64,000 nt of DNA from Desulfomicrobium apsheronum (GCF_900114115.1 NZ_FORX01000001.1:62001-126000), one strand, 5' to 3'. Counted from the first letter of the stretch, positions 17,947 to 27,429 are shown. A program made the numbers and translations. Notes: generated by a model from the letters alone, not told the origin.

Positions 17947-20900
17947 ACAATTTCATCGCCGACCTGCACATTCATTCCAAATTTTCCCGGGCCACGAGCA
18001 AGAACCTCACACCCAGAAATCTGGTCGCCTGGGCCGGGATCAAGGGCATCGACATTCTGGCCACGGGCGACTTCACCCATCCGGGCTGGATGGACATCAT
18101 CACCGAACAGCTCGAAGCCGAGGAAAGCGGACTGCTGCGCCTGCGCGACGACAGGGCGCTCGAACAGGAATTGCCCTGGTATTCCGGGAACATGAACACG
18201 GCGCACATCCGTTTCATGCTCTGCACTGAAATCAGCTCCATCTACAAGAAGAGGGGCAAGGTCCGAAAAATTCACAATCTGGTCTTCATGCCGAGCATCG
18301 ACGCAGCCGTCAGGTTCAACACACGCCTGGCTCAGGTCGGCAATCTCGCCTCGGACGGCCGCCCCATTCTCGGGCTCGATGCGCATGATCTCCTCGAAAT
18401 GGTTCTTGAAACCGATCCGCTGGCCTATCTCATCCCCGCCCATATCTGGACTCCGTGGTTTTCCCTTTTTGGCTCAAAGTCGGGCTTTGATCGTATCGAA
18501 GACTGTTTCGAGGATTTGAGTGGAGAAATCTTCGCTCTGGAAACCGGCCTGTCTTCCGATCCCGAGATGAACTGGATGGTCAGCGCCCTGGACCGTTTTA
18601 CCCTGGTGTCCAATTCCGATGCCCATTCCGGGGAAAAACTGGGACGGGAAGTCAATGTCTTTTCAGGGGAAATGTCTTTTGCGGGCATTCGCGCCGCCCT
18701 GGGACGCAAGAGCGAGACGACGCGTTTTGAAGGCACCCTTGAATTCTATCCCGAGGAAGGGAAATACCATCTTGACGGCCACCGCAAATGCGGGGTGATG
18801 CTCGAACCCCAGGAGACCGCAGTGCATCGCGGGCTTTGCCCGGTCTGCGGCAAACCTCTGACAATCGGCGTGCTCAATCGCATCTTTGCCCTCTCGGACC
18901 GGGATCTGCCCGTGCGTCCCGCCCATCATCCGGGATTTTCGTCCCTGGTACCCCTGACCGAAGTCCTTTCGGAAATTCTGGGAGTGGGCCCCGGCACAAA
19001 GAAAGTGCTTGGCATGTACAATCAGCTGGTGCGGGATTTCGGTTCCGAATTCAACATATTGCGCAGCGTCCCCGAAGAAGATCTGCGGCGCTCCTCCGCT
19101 GTTTTGGCAGAGGCGGTGCGCAGGATGCGTCAGGGCGTGGTGCACAGGCATTCGGGCTATGACGGCGAGTATGGGCGCATTTCCATGTTCGCTCCTCAGG
19201 AACTGCTCGAATTCAAACACGGACGCATGTTGTCCATGGCCGCCCGGTCCGGGCCGCCGGAGGTCTTGGGACAGCGCTGGCGAAAGACCAGCGCGGAGAC
19301 GCCCCCCTTGCCGGAGGACACGGCCCTGGCGGCCAATGAAATGCAGATGGCCGCGATTCTGGCCGGACCCGGGCCGGTGCTGGTCCTGGCCGGTCCCGGC
19401 ACGGGCAAGACCCAGACCCTCATGGGCCGGGTGCGGCACCTGCTCGAACAGGGCGCCGATCCGTCGCGAATGCTGATCCTGACCTTCACCCGCAAGGCCG
19501 CGCGGGAGTTGAAAGACCGCCTGCAGCGGCTTTGTCCGGGCCTGCCCGTGCTGCCCAAGACCGACACCCTGCACGCACTGGGGCTTGAATACTGGACCTC
19601 CGTCATGGGCGAGGCCCCGATCCTTCTCTCCGAGGAGAGCAGCCGCAGGCTTTTCGCGGCGGCCAATCCCGATCTGCAGGGCAAGGAGCTAAGGACCGCG
19701 TGGAGTGAGCAGTCCCTGGCCCGCGAAGACGGGGTGCGCATCCCTGGCGAACACACAAGACGCTATCTGGACGACAAGGTCCGCTTCAATCTGGTCGATT
19801 ACACCGACCTGCTCGAATTCTGGTTTGAACACCTGGAGCTTGGCCAATGCGTTCCGGACTACGATCACGTTCTGATCGACGAGGTGCAGGATCTCTCCGC
19901 CCTGCAGCTCGGACTGGTCACGATGCTTTGCTCCCAGGGCGGGCGGGGTTTTTTTGCCATCGGGGACCCGAACCAGGCCATTTACGGATTTCGTGGCGCG
20001 GTGCGCAATGTCGAGGCTAGGCTGCGTGATCTTTGGCCGGATCTCAAAAGGATCAGACTGGTTCACAATTACCGCTCGGCGCAGCAGATCCTGAGCCTTG
20101 CGGCGCATCTTTTCACGGAGAGGCAGACCCTGGTGGCCCGGAAATCCCTGTCGGCGTCCCTTGTGCTGTTCGAAGCCCAGGGCGCCGAACAGGAGGCGGG
20201 CTGGATCGCGGGGCGGGTGCGCGAACTTCTGGGAGGCACGGGGCACTGGCAGGCCGACACGCACGAGGGAAAAAACATTTCCCTCGGCGACATCGCCGTT
20301 CTGGTGCGTTTCAAGGCCCTCATCCCGCCCATCGCCAAGGCTCTCGAAAGTGCGGGAATACCCGTTTCCGTGCCCGAACAGGAATCGTTTTTCGTCGATG
20401 CGCGGGTGGACCTCATCTTGCGCATTGCCGGAAACGTGCTCGGACTGCCAGACGCCCTGGACGAACAGATCCCGTCCTGTCCGGAGGACGTGGTCGAGAA
20501 GGGCCCGCTGGCCATGGCCGTCCATTTTTCCGCAACTCCTCCTTTTGACGCGCTGTTCTGGAAGAGCAGGGCTTTCGTGGATCTGGTCAAGGCCTTCCAG
20601 GTCTGCTCGGGCTGGCGCGGGCTCTTGAACATGGTCAGGCTTGAAACCGAGCTCTGCGCCATCAGGGCCAAGGCGCAGAAAGTGCAGATCATGACCATGC
20701 ACGGAGCCAAGGGGCTTGAATTCGAGGTCGTGTTCCTGCCCGGCCTTGAAGAGGGCATCCTGCCCTTTGCGGGGATGGACATGCTCCTTGGCAAGCCCGG
20801 CGACGACAACGTGCTCGACATGGACGAGGAACGCCGCCTCTTCTACGTCGGCCTGACCCGGGCCAAGTCCATGCTCTTTCTCAGCCACTGCGCCAGCCGG

Positions 20901-21029
20901 CGCGTTTTCGGCAAGACCCTGAAACTCGCCCTGTCGTCCCTGGTGCGCCGTTTGCCCCAGGACATGCTGCGCAAGAGTGCCATCAAGCGTCATGTGCGCC
21001 GCAATGAACGGCAGCTGAGCCTCTTTTGA
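17943..21029 (+). CDS. EndoQ-like PHP endonuclease fused to UvrD/PcrA-type helicase
   Basis: This is a 1028-residue two-part protein. Residues 1-410 look like the PHP-fold endonuclease Q, which nicks 5' of deaminated bases. They contain metal ligands in DLHIHSKFSR (7-16), the stretch IPAHIWTPWFSLFGSKSGFD, a NSDAHS motif, and a zinc-finger region with C283, C299 and C302. Residues about 460-1010 are an SF1A helicase with Walker A GPGTGKTQT near 480-488, DEVQD near 645, the QAIYGFRGA motif, and YVGLTRAKSMLFLSH near 970. The natural reading is base-damage recognition, nicking and unwinding in one polypeptide. It starts with GTG in a GTGA overlap with the kinase gene; cbiR follows 5 bases after the stop. 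Confidence 0.85.
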   Translation: MNNFIADLHIHSKFSRATSKNLTPRNLVAWAGIKGIDILATGDFTHPGWMDIITEQLEAEESGLLRLRDDRALEQELPWYSGNMNTAHIRFMLCTEISSIYKKRGKVRKIHNLVFMPSIDAAVRFNTRLAQVGNLASDGRPILGLDAHDLLEMVLETDPLAYLIPAHIWTPWFSLFGSKSGFDRIEDCFEDLSGEIFALETGLSSDPEMNWMVSALDRFTLVSNSDAHSGEKLGREVNVFSGEMSFAGIRAALGRKSETTRFEGTLEFYPEEGKYHLDGHRKCGVMLEPQETAVHRGLCPVCGKPLTIGVLNRIFALSDRDLPVRPAHHPGFSSLVPLTEVLSEILGVGPGTKKVLGMYNQLVRDFGSEFNILRSVPEEDLRRSSAVLAEAVRRMRQGVVHRHSGYDGEYGRISMFAPQELLEFKHGRMLSMAARSGPPEVLGQRWRKTSAETPPLPEDTALAANEMQMAAILAGPGPVLVLAGPGTGKTQTLMGRVRHLLEQGADPSRMLILTFTRKAARELKDRLQRLCPGLPVLPKTDTLHALGLEYWTSVMGEAPILLSEESSRRLFAAANPDLQGKELRTAWSEQSLAREDGVRIPGEHTRRYLDDKVRFNLVDYTDLLEFWFEHLELGQCVPDYDHVLIDEVQDLSALQLGLVTMLCSQGGRGFFAIGDPNQAIYGFRGAVRNVEARLRDLWPDLKRIRLVHNYRSAQQILSLAAHLFTERQTLVARKSLSASLVLFEAQGAEQEAGWIAGRVRELLGGTGHWQADTHEGKNISLGDIAVLVRFKALIPPIAKALESAGIPVSVPEQESFFVDARVDLILRIAGNVLGLPDALDEQIPSCPEDVVEKGPLAMAVHFSATPPFDALFWKSRAFVDLVKAFQVCSGWRGLLNMVRLETELCAIRAKAQKVQIMTMHGAKGLEFEVVFLPGLEEGILPFAGMDMLLGKPGDDNVLDMDEERRLFYVGLTRAKSMLFLSHCASRRVFGKTLKLALSSLVRRLPQDMLRKSAIKRHVRRNERQLSLF

Positions 21030-21034
21030 CTCCC

Positions 21035-21745
21035 ATGCGCTTTCGACTGGCTGCCCCATCCTGCGTCATTCCCGACCGGGTCGGGCCCAATTGCCGGGCA
21101 CTTTCCTCCATGGTGGGGGAGGTCGCGCTCATGCTTCTTGAGACTCGCGGTTGCCTGGAGTACGACGAGCTTGATCTGCCCGCGGATCTCCCCGGACTTG
21201 GCCTTGGTTATCATGCCCATCTGCCCCTCGACCTGCCCTGGAAGGACGGTCCGGCCGCCGTGGGCGACGTCATTTTCGCTCTTGAGCAAAAAATTGCCTT
21301 TCTGCGCCCACGCGGTTATGTGCTCCATCCTCCCGAGCCCGGGGATCTTTCCGGACTGCTGCGGCACAGGCCAAGCCTGTCGTCCAAACTCTGGCTGGAA
21401 AACACGCGCGAGGGGGATCTTTGCAAGCTCTGGGACGAGATAGGCGCCCTTGGCCTCGGTGTCTGCCTGGATGTGGGGCACATGGTCAGTTACGGGCAGG
21501 AAAGAGTGATGGATCTGCCCGGATTTTTCGAGCGCGTGCGTATTCTCCACATTTACGGCGGAGAATCGGAGCGCGGGCATGCGGGCCTTGACCGGTTGCC
21601 CGATCCGAACCAGTTGCGCGACATCCTGTTGCGTCTGAAGGGAGATGAAACGCTGGTGGTTGAAATCTTTTCTCTTGAAGAGCTCGGGCGTTCCCTGAAT
21701 CTGCTTCAATCCTGGCTGCTTGGGTGGGGTTTGCATCATGATTGA
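21035..21745 (+). CDS. cbiR: CbiR-like cobamide-remodelling phosphodiesterase (TIM barrel)
   Basis: The 236-residue protein has features of the AP-endonuclease-2/xylose-isomerase-like TIM-barrel family: YHAHLPLDLPW (about 63-73), WLENTREGDL, CLDVGHMVSYG and ILHIYGG, with His, Glu and Asp residues placed for metal binding. CbiR members cleave the nucleotide loop of cobamides to give adenosylcobinamide phosphate. The 3' end overlaps cobU, whose product uses exactly that intermediate, which supports the call. The ATG at 21035 is preferred; an in-frame TTG at 21026 overlaps the helicase stop. A sugar isomerase of the same fold is the alternative. Confidence 0.68.
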   Translation: MRFRLAAPSCVIPDRVGPNCRALSSMVGEVALMLLETRGCLEYDELDLPADLPGLGLGYHAHLPLDLPWKDGPAAVGDVIFALEQKIAFLRPRGYVLHPPEPGDLSGLLRHRPSLSSKLWLENTREGDLCKLWDEIGALGLGVCLDVGHMVSYGQERVMDLPGFFERVRILHIYGGESERGHAGLDRLPDPNQLRDILLRLKGDETLVVEIFSLEELGRSLNLLQSWLLGWGLHHD

Positions 21746-22247
21746 TCTGATCCTTGGGGGCAACAAGTCCGGCAAATCCGATTTCGGGCTTGAGCTGTTG
21801 TGCCGGGGGCCGCGCCCCTGGACGCTTGTGGCCACGGGGAAATCCCGGGACCTTGCCTTTCGGCGGCAGATCATTACCCATCGCCTGAGCCGGGATGCGG
21901 AAATAGCGGTGCGGGAAGTGGACACCGACCTGGCAGGCGCGCTTGGAGCCCTGGCCCCCCTTGGCGGCAGCGTCCTGGTGGACAGCCTTGATTTCTGGAT
22001 GTTTTCGCTGGCGGGTCAAAGCCGGGAAGACGCCAGGCGCAAGAGAGAGGAGTTTTTTGCCTGCCTTCAGTTTCACGAAGGCGGAAATCTGATTTTAGTC
22101 TCGACTGAAATGGGCCTTGGGCCTCTTGCATTCGATGGCGAAATACGGGCATTTGCCCGTGATCTGGGCCAACTCAACCGTGAAATTGCCAGTGTCAGTA
22201 CAAGTGTGTATCTGGTCGTTGCCGGGTTGGCCCAAAAACTCAAGTGA
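21738..22247 (+). CDS. cobU: Adenosylcobinamide kinase / adenosylcobinamide-phosphate guanylyltransferase
   Basis: The 169-residue protein has the CobU P-loop GGNKSGKS at residues 6-13 and a THRLSRD segment matching the conserved region around the guanylylated histidine. LVSTEMGLG and LNREIAS in the C-terminal half are also family motifs. CobU phosphorylates adenosylcobinamide and activates it with GTP to GDP-cobinamide during B12 assembly or salvage. The ATG at 21738 overlaps cbiR by 8 bases; an in-frame ATG 18 bases earlier is less likely. Length is slightly below the usual 180 residues. Confidence 0.85.
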   Translation: MIDLILGGNKSGKSDFGLELLCRGPRPWTLVATGKSRDLAFRRQIITHRLSRDAEIAVREVDTDLAGALGALAPLGGSVLVDSLDFWMFSLAGQSREDARRKREEFFACLQFHEGGNLILVSTEMGLGPLAFDGEIRAFARDLGQLNREIASVSTSVYLVVAGLAQKLK

Positions 22248-22254
22248 GAAGGTC

Positions 22255-23280
22255 ATGGCCTATTTTCGAAAGCTGGATCCGAAGCTAGCCAAGCTTCAAG
22301 AATTGCTGAATAAAAATGAGCGCTGGCTGATCCTCATCAATGCCGATCCTGATGCCCTGGCCTCGGCCATGGCTTTGAAGCGCATCCTCGCCGGTCGTGT
22401 GGAGCAGGTCGCCATCGCCCACGTCAACGAGATCACCCGGCCCGACAATCTGGCCATGATCCGCCTTTTGCGCATCGCGACCAAGAAGCTCAACCCGCTT
22501 CTTCTGGCCCAGTACGACCGCTTTGCGCTGGTCGATTCCCAGCCGCACCACCACCCGGATTTCGCGAACATCCATTTTTCCGTGGTCATCGACCATCATC
22601 CCAAGGTCGCGGGGACGCCCGTGGAGGCCGATTTCGTCGAGATCGTGTCCGAGTACGGTTCCAACGCGACCATCATGACCGAGTATCTCTACAATCTGGG
22701 GCTGCGTCCGGGGAAACTGCTGGCCACCGCCCTTTTGTACGGGATCAAGACCGACACGCAGAGCTTCGAGCGCGAGTTTCATGACAACGACATGAAGGCT
22801 TTTCGCTATCTCTCGAAGTTCTACAACAAGCCCCTGCTGCACAAGATCATCCGCTCGGAATTTCGCCTGGAGTGGCTCAAGTACTTTACCCAGGCTTTCC
22901 GCAAGATGCGCGTCACCGGCAAGACCATCACCATCTTCATGGGCAAGGTCGATTCTTCCGACATTCTGGTCGTCTTGGCCGATTTTTTCCTGCGCGTGCA
23001 CGGGCTGTCCACGACCATGATCAGCGGCATCAGCGAGGACAAGCTCGTTGTCGTGTTTCGCGGCGACGGCCTGCGACGTGACATGGGCAAGTTCGCCAAG
23101 CGCCTTTTTGGCGATGTGGGTTCGGCCGGAGGACACAAGTCCATGGCTCGGGCCGAAATTCCCATGGAGAAGCTGGGCTGTCAGCATGCCAGCCAGTTTG
23201 TGTGGGAGCGCCTGCATGGCGGCGCGGATGTGAAGAAAAAGAAGAAAGAGCTGGAGACAGCACCGAACGGGGCCTCATAA
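22255..23280 (+). CDS. DHH-family phosphoesterase (NrnA-like)
   Basis: The 341-residue protein carries DHH-superfamily metal motifs: NADPDALASAMAL near residue 25, DSQPHHHPDF, IDHHPK near 112, and the DHHA1 motif GSAGGHKSMARAE near the C terminus. Relatives act as oligoribonuclease/pAp phosphatase (NrnA) or cyclic-dinucleotide phosphodiesterases in the cytoplasm. pAp clearance would suit a sulfate reducer only if it uses PAPS, so RNA end-turnover is the safer guess. GAGAAGGT precedes the ATG at 22255; a longer in-frame start lies within cobU and is rejected. It ends in a Lys-rich tail. polA follows by 31 bases. Confidence 0.82.
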   Translation: MAYFRKLDPKLAKLQELLNKNERWLILINADPDALASAMALKRILAGRVEQVAIAHVNEITRPDNLAMIRLLRIATKKLNPLLLAQYDRFALVDSQPHHHPDFANIHFSVVIDHHPKVAGTPVEADFVEIVSEYGSNATIMTEYLYNLGLRPGKLLATALLYGIKTDTQSFEREFHDNDMKAFRYLSKFYNKPLLHKIIRSEFRLEWLKYFTQAFRKMRVTGKTITIFMGKVDSSDILVVLADFFLRVHGLSTTMISGISEDKLVVVFRGDGLRRDMGKFAKRLFGDVGSAGGHKSMARAEIPMEKLGCQHASQFVWERLHGGADVKKKKKELETAPNGAS

Positions 23281-23311
23281 CCGGCCCCGCTTCCCCCAAA
23301 CCGGAGGGCGC

Positions 23312-25900
23312 ATGAGTTTGCAAACAAGGCTCGGACTGAAAACCGAGCCGCTTTTTTTGATCGACGGCCACGCCTTCATCTATCGCGGTTTTTACGCCTA
23401 TCCCGATTTCAAGCGCTCCGACGGGTTTCCGACCAGCGCCATGTATATCGTTTTCAAGCTGGTCCTGAAACTCCTGCGCGAAGAGAATCCATCCCACCTC
23501 GTTTTTGTCACCGACGGCCGCGCCCCCACGTTCAGGCACGAGCTTCTGCCCTCCTACAAGGCCAACCGGCCCCGCATGCCCGAAGGGCTTGCCGCGCAGC
23601 TCGAACCGTTGAAGGCTGGACTCAGGCTGCTGGGCATCCGCGTGCTTGAAGCCGAGGGTGGAGAGGCCGACGACTGCATCGCCTCCCTGGCTTCCCGTTT
23701 CAAGGAAGATCGCAGCGTGGTCATTGTCGGCGCGGACAAGGATCTGCGGCAGTGCCTGGATGAGAACGTGGTCATGTGGGACCCTGCCCAGGGCAAGGAG
23801 AAGCTCGTCACCCGGGATGGCTTTGTGGAGGAGACGGGCCTCAAGCCGGACCAGTGGGCGGATTTTCAGGCCATGACCGGCGACGCGGCGGACAACATTC
23901 CCGGCATCCCGAAAGTGGGGCCGAAGACGGCCATGGGCTTTCTGCGCCGCTTTCCGAGCCTTGACGCGCTCAAGAAAAATTTCGACCGGCTTACGGCCAA
24001 GGAGCAGACCCTGCTCGCCCCGCACATGGAGCAGGTCTTCGTGTATCGGGAGCTGACCACCCTGCGCACGGACATGTGCAGGGAGTACGGCCTTGACGAT
24101 CTGGCCGTGGGCGAGATTGACGGCGGGGCGCTGGATTTTTTCAAGGAATATGAGTTCCGCTCCCTGTTGTCGGAATTTCAGGCCCTGGCCCGCAAGAACG
24201 GGCGTACCAGTACGAACGGTGCTCAGGCAGAAGCGGCCGTCAAGACCGATCCGGCCCCGGACAGGGAAGAAAAACCCGGCCCGGCGCGGGTCGAACCGCG
24301 TCTGGCGCCGAGTCTTGAGTCCATGGCCGGAAAGGACGTGGGCCTTTACGCCGAGGGCGAAAAGTGGATTCTGGGCACGGACGCCGAAGAGCTCCTGTAC
24401 ATGGGCGCGGCCTCGGATCTGTGCCGTGCGCTGGCCGGGGCGCATGTGTTCGTGACTTCCTACAAGGGCGTGCTCGAACAGGGCCGTCTTGATCTCTCGG
24501 GCTGCGCGGAAGTCTTCGACATAGAGCTTGCCGCCTATCTTTTGAGCCCTGAAGAGCGCAATTACACCCTGGAGCGGATTCGCGACGGGCTGGGGGACGA
24601 GATCGACGTGCACCGGGAAAATCACGGACAGGCAGTGCTCGCCGTAGGCCGCCTGTTGCGTGCGCGGCTTGCCGGTTCGGAGCTGCTCGGGCTTATGCAG
24701 GGTCTTGAACTGCCCCTGACCGAGGTGCTGGTGCGCATGCAGAAACGCGGCATCCGCATCGACGAGGCCAGGTTCCAGGATTTTCTCTCCATGGTCCAGA
24801 CCGAGCTGGATCGACTGACGCAGAAAATTCATGAGCAGGCCGGAGAAGAGTTCAACATCCGCTCCAGTCAGCAGCTGGGCGAGGTGCTTTTTTCAAGGCT
24901 CGGCCTGACCAGCAAGCAGAAGACTCCGGGCGGGGCCCAATCCACGTCCAGCAGCGTGCTTGAAGGATTGGCCGGGGATCATCCCATCGTTGCCGATGTG
25001 CTTGAATTCAGGATGTACGAGAAGCTGCGCTCCACATACCTTGAGCCCATGCCCCGGCTGGCCGACAGGAACGGGCGCATCCACACCACCTTCAACCAGC
25101 TGGCCACGGCCACCGGCCGCCTTTCGAGCAGCAATCCCAACCTGCAGAACATACCCATAAGGGGAGTGCTCGGCCCGCGCATGCGCTCCTGTTTCGTGGC
25201 CGCTCCGGGCAACCGGCTTGTGGCTGCGGACTATTCGCAGGTCGAGCTCAGGGTGCTGGCGCACATGTCTGGCGATCCGACCCTCACGGACGCCTTTGCC
25301 GCCGGTGACGACATTCACGCCCGCACGGCCGGGATCCTCTTCGACAAGGCCGAGGTCAGCGCCGACGAGCGGCGCAAGGCCAAGACCATCAATTTCGGTC
25401 TGCTCTACGGCATGGGCCCGCAGAAGCTGGGGCGGGAGCTTGGCATCAGCCTGAAGGAGGCCAAGGAGTTCATCGCGGTCTACTTCAGCAAACTGTCCCG
25501 CGTGCGGGAGTTCTACGAGGAGATCGAGGCCGGGGCCAAGTCCCTGGGCTATGTGACCACCCTGGCCGGGAGAAGGCGCATGCTGCCCGGGATCAATTCC
25601 CGCAACGTGAACATGGCGCAGCAGGCCAGGCGCATGGCCATCAACACCGTGGTCCAGGGTTCGGCGGCGGATATCATCAAAAAGGCCATGCTCGAAGTGG
25701 ACAAGAGCCCGGTTATTGGCGAATTAGACGCGAGCCTGATCCTGCAGATTCACGACGAACTTCTGCTCGAAGCCCCGGCGGCAAAGGCCCGGGAAGTGGG
25801 CCAGGCCGTCGCCGGGATCATGTCCTCCGTGCACAGCCTCAGCGTTCCCCTCGTGGTTGATTGGGGCGTTGGCGAGGACTGGGGCGCGGCTCATCAATAA
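23312..25900 (+). CDS. polA: DNA polymerase I
   Basis: The 862-residue protein has an N-terminal 5'-3' exonuclease domain (1-290; LIDGHAFIYRGFYA, ADKDLRQC, helix-hairpin-helix GIPKVGPKTA). A middle domain (about 330-460) lacks the DxE and DxxxD residues of active 3'-5' proofreading exonucleases. The polymerase domain has motif A with D640 (VAADYSQVELR), motif B RRKAKTINFGLLYG, and motif C with D815 (QIHDELL). It fills gaps, removes RNA primers and completes excision repair. Loss of proofreading residues is common in this family, as in Taq. It sits in the same strand run as the EndoQ-UvrD gene, a plausible repair partner. Confidence 0.95.
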   Translation: MSLQTRLGLKTEPLFLIDGHAFIYRGFYAYPDFKRSDGFPTSAMYIVFKLVLKLLREENPSHLVFVTDGRAPTFRHELLPSYKANRPRMPEGLAAQLEPLKAGLRLLGIRVLEAEGGEADDCIASLASRFKEDRSVVIVGADKDLRQCLDENVVMWDPAQGKEKLVTRDGFVEETGLKPDQWADFQAMTGDAADNIPGIPKVGPKTAMGFLRRFPSLDALKKNFDRLTAKEQTLLAPHMEQVFVYRELTTLRTDMCREYGLDDLAVGEIDGGALDFFKEYEFRSLLSEFQALARKNGRTSTNGAQAEAAVKTDPAPDREEKPGPARVEPRLAPSLESMAGKDVGLYAEGEKWILGTDAEELLYMGAASDLCRALAGAHVFVTSYKGVLEQGRLDLSGCAEVFDIELAAYLLSPEERNYTLERIRDGLGDEIDVHRENHGQAVLAVGRLLRARLAGSELLGLMQGLELPLTEVLVRMQKRGIRIDEARFQDFLSMVQTELDRLTQKIHEQAGEEFNIRSSQQLGEVLFSRLGLTSKQKTPGGAQSTSSSVLEGLAGDHPIVADVLEFRMYEKLRSTYLEPMPRLADRNGRIHTTFNQLATATGRLSSSNPNLQNIPIRGVLGPRMRSCFVAAPGNRLVAADYSQVELRVLAHMSGDPTLTDAFAAGDDIHARTAGILFDKAEVSADERRKAKTINFGLLYGMGPQKLGRELGISLKEAKEFIAVYFSKLSRVREFYEEIEAGAKSLGYVTTLAGRRRMLPGINSRNVNMAQQARRMAINTVVQGSAADIIKKAMLEVDKSPVIGELDASLILQIHDELLLEAPAAKAREVGQAVAGIMSSVHSLSVPLVVDWGVGEDWGAAHQ

Positions 25901-25930
25901 ACATTTGCAAACATCTTTTGCGGATACGAT

Positions 25931-27103
25931 ATGCTCAATAAATCAAGATTGTTGACTCCCGGACCCACTCCCTTGCCGGAGGAGGTTCGGCTGGCCCTGG
26001 CCAAGGACATGGTCCATCACCGCAAGCGCGATTTCGTGCAGGTCATGGAGCGCATTCAGCCCGGCCTCAAGTATCTCTTCGGCACCGCGCAGCAGGTCCT
26101 GCCCCTGTCCTGTTCGGGCACGGGAGCCATGCACGCGGCCGTGACCAACCTCTTCGCGCCCGGTGAAAAGGTGCTCGTTATCGAGGGCGGCAAGTTCGGA
26201 GAGCGCTGGCGCGAGATCGCCGAGGCTCATGGCCTTGTGGTCACCTCCCTGGTTTTTGAAAACGGCAGCGCCGTTGCCGCCGAGGATGTGCGGGCGGCCC
26301 TGGCGGCGGACCCCGAGCTTCGCGGCGTGCTGGTCCAGGCCTCGGAGACCTCCACCGGAGTGCTGCACCCCGTGCACGAACTTGGCGCGGTGACCCGTGA
26401 CAAGGATGTGCTCCTTGTCGTCGACGGCATCTCCGCTGTCGGAATTTCTCCTTGCCCCATGGACGCCTGGGGCATCGACTGCCTGCTGACGGGGTCCCAG
26501 AAGGGTCTCATGCTTCCGCCCGGCCTGGCCTTGCTGGCCCTTAGCGAGCGCGCCTGGGACAAGGTGCGCGCGGTCGGTTCCACCAATTTCTATTTCAACC
26601 TGCTGGCCGAGCGGGACAAGAGCCTGGGTCATCAGACCCTCTTCACGTCCCCGGTCAATCTGCTGCAAGGGCTGGCCGTGAGTCTCGATCTGTTCAGGGA
26701 ACAGACCCTTGAGGCCGTGTACGCCAAGCAATGGGCCCTGACCTCCATGGCCCGGGCCGGAGCGGCGAGCATGGGGCTTGAACTTCTGGCCAAGACACAT
26801 TTCACCTGGGGACTGACCTCCATCAAGATCCCGTTGGGCGTCGATGGAAGCGAAGTGCTCAAGGTGGCGGCGGAACGCTGCGGAGTGATCATGGCCGGGG
26901 GCCAGGGCGAACTCAAGAAGAGCCTCGTCAGGCTGGGTCACATGGGTCATGTGGATTGGAGCGACGTCCTGGCGGGACTTCACGCCCTGCGCGTGGGTTT
27001 GCACGCGGCCGGAGGATATTGTGCCGCAAGGACGTATATGGAAGACGCCGTCAATGCCTATGAAGAAGCGCTGCGCGACGGTTGCCCCGAAATTCGGGCG
27101 TAA
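25931..27103 (+). CDS. PLP-dependent alanine-glyoxylate/serine-pyruvate-type aminotransferase
   Basis: The 390-residue fold-type I aminotransferase of class V starts with LLTPGPTPLPEEV, typical of the AGT/SPT group. The PLP lysine is K191 in TGSQKGLMLPPG, and VVDGISAVG carries the Asp that holds the PLP ring nitrogen. HHRKRDFVQVMERIQ near the N terminus is also conserved in the group. Possible reactions include serine-glyoxylate, alanine-glyoxylate or phosphonate-related transamination; the substrate is not readable. It starts 31 bases after polA and is followed by a DUF1844 gene with a good ribosome-binding site. Confidence 0.87.
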   Translation: MLNKSRLLTPGPTPLPEEVRLALAKDMVHHRKRDFVQVMERIQPGLKYLFGTAQQVLPLSCSGTGAMHAAVTNLFAPGEKVLVIEGGKFGERWREIAEAHGLVVTSLVFENGSAVAAEDVRAALAADPELRGVLVQASETSTGVLHPVHELGAVTRDKDVLLVVDGISAVGISPCPMDAWGIDCLLTGSQKGLMLPPGLALLALSERAWDKVRAVGSTNFYFNLLAERDKSLGHQTLFTSPVNLLQGLAVSLDLFREQTLEAVYAKQWALTSMARAGAASMGLELLAKTHFTWGLTSIKIPLGVDGSEVLKVAAERCGVIMAGGQGELKKSLVRLGHMGHVDWSDVLAGLHALRVGLHAAGGYCAARTYMEDAVNAYEEALRDGCPEIRA

Positions 27104-27112
27104 GGAGTGAAT

Positions 27113-27418
27113 ATGAGCGAAGAGAAGAAACTGGCCGAAGAATATGAGGAATTGTCCTGTTCCTGTCCGGAAATGCCGCAGTTGGATTTTGGGACCTTTG
27201 TCCTGTCCATGAGCTCTTCCGCCCTGGTCTATCTGGGCGAGGTACCCGAGCCCGAGAGCGGGCAGACCATGGAGAATGTGCTGGCCGCCAAACAGACCAT
27301 CGACATCCTGTGCATGCTCGAAAGCAAGACCAGGGGTAATCTGACGGATCAGGAAGCCCGACTGCTTCGGGACATGCTTTTTGAACTGCGCATGAAATAC
27401 GTGCAGAAGGCAAAATAG
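27113..27418 (+). CDS. DUF1844-family small protein
   Basis: The 101-residue acidic protein matches DUF1844: LDFGTFVLSMSSSALVYLGEVP, AAKQTIDILCMLESKTRGNLT and a LRMKYV-type C terminus are the family landmarks. The function is unknown to me; the family is widespread in deltaproteobacteria and Planctomycetes. A CSC motif at residues 17-19 is extra. The ATG at 27113 with AAGGAG upstream is chosen rather than a GTG six bases earlier. The gene lies between the aminotransferase and argC, 11 bases before the latter. Confidence 0.85.
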   Translation: MSEEKKLAEEYEELSCSCPEMPQLDFGTFVLSMSSSALVYLGEVPEPESGQTMENVLAAKQTIDILCMLESKTRGNLTDQEARLLRDMLFELRMKYVQKAK

Positions 27419-27429
27419 GGGGATCGAGG

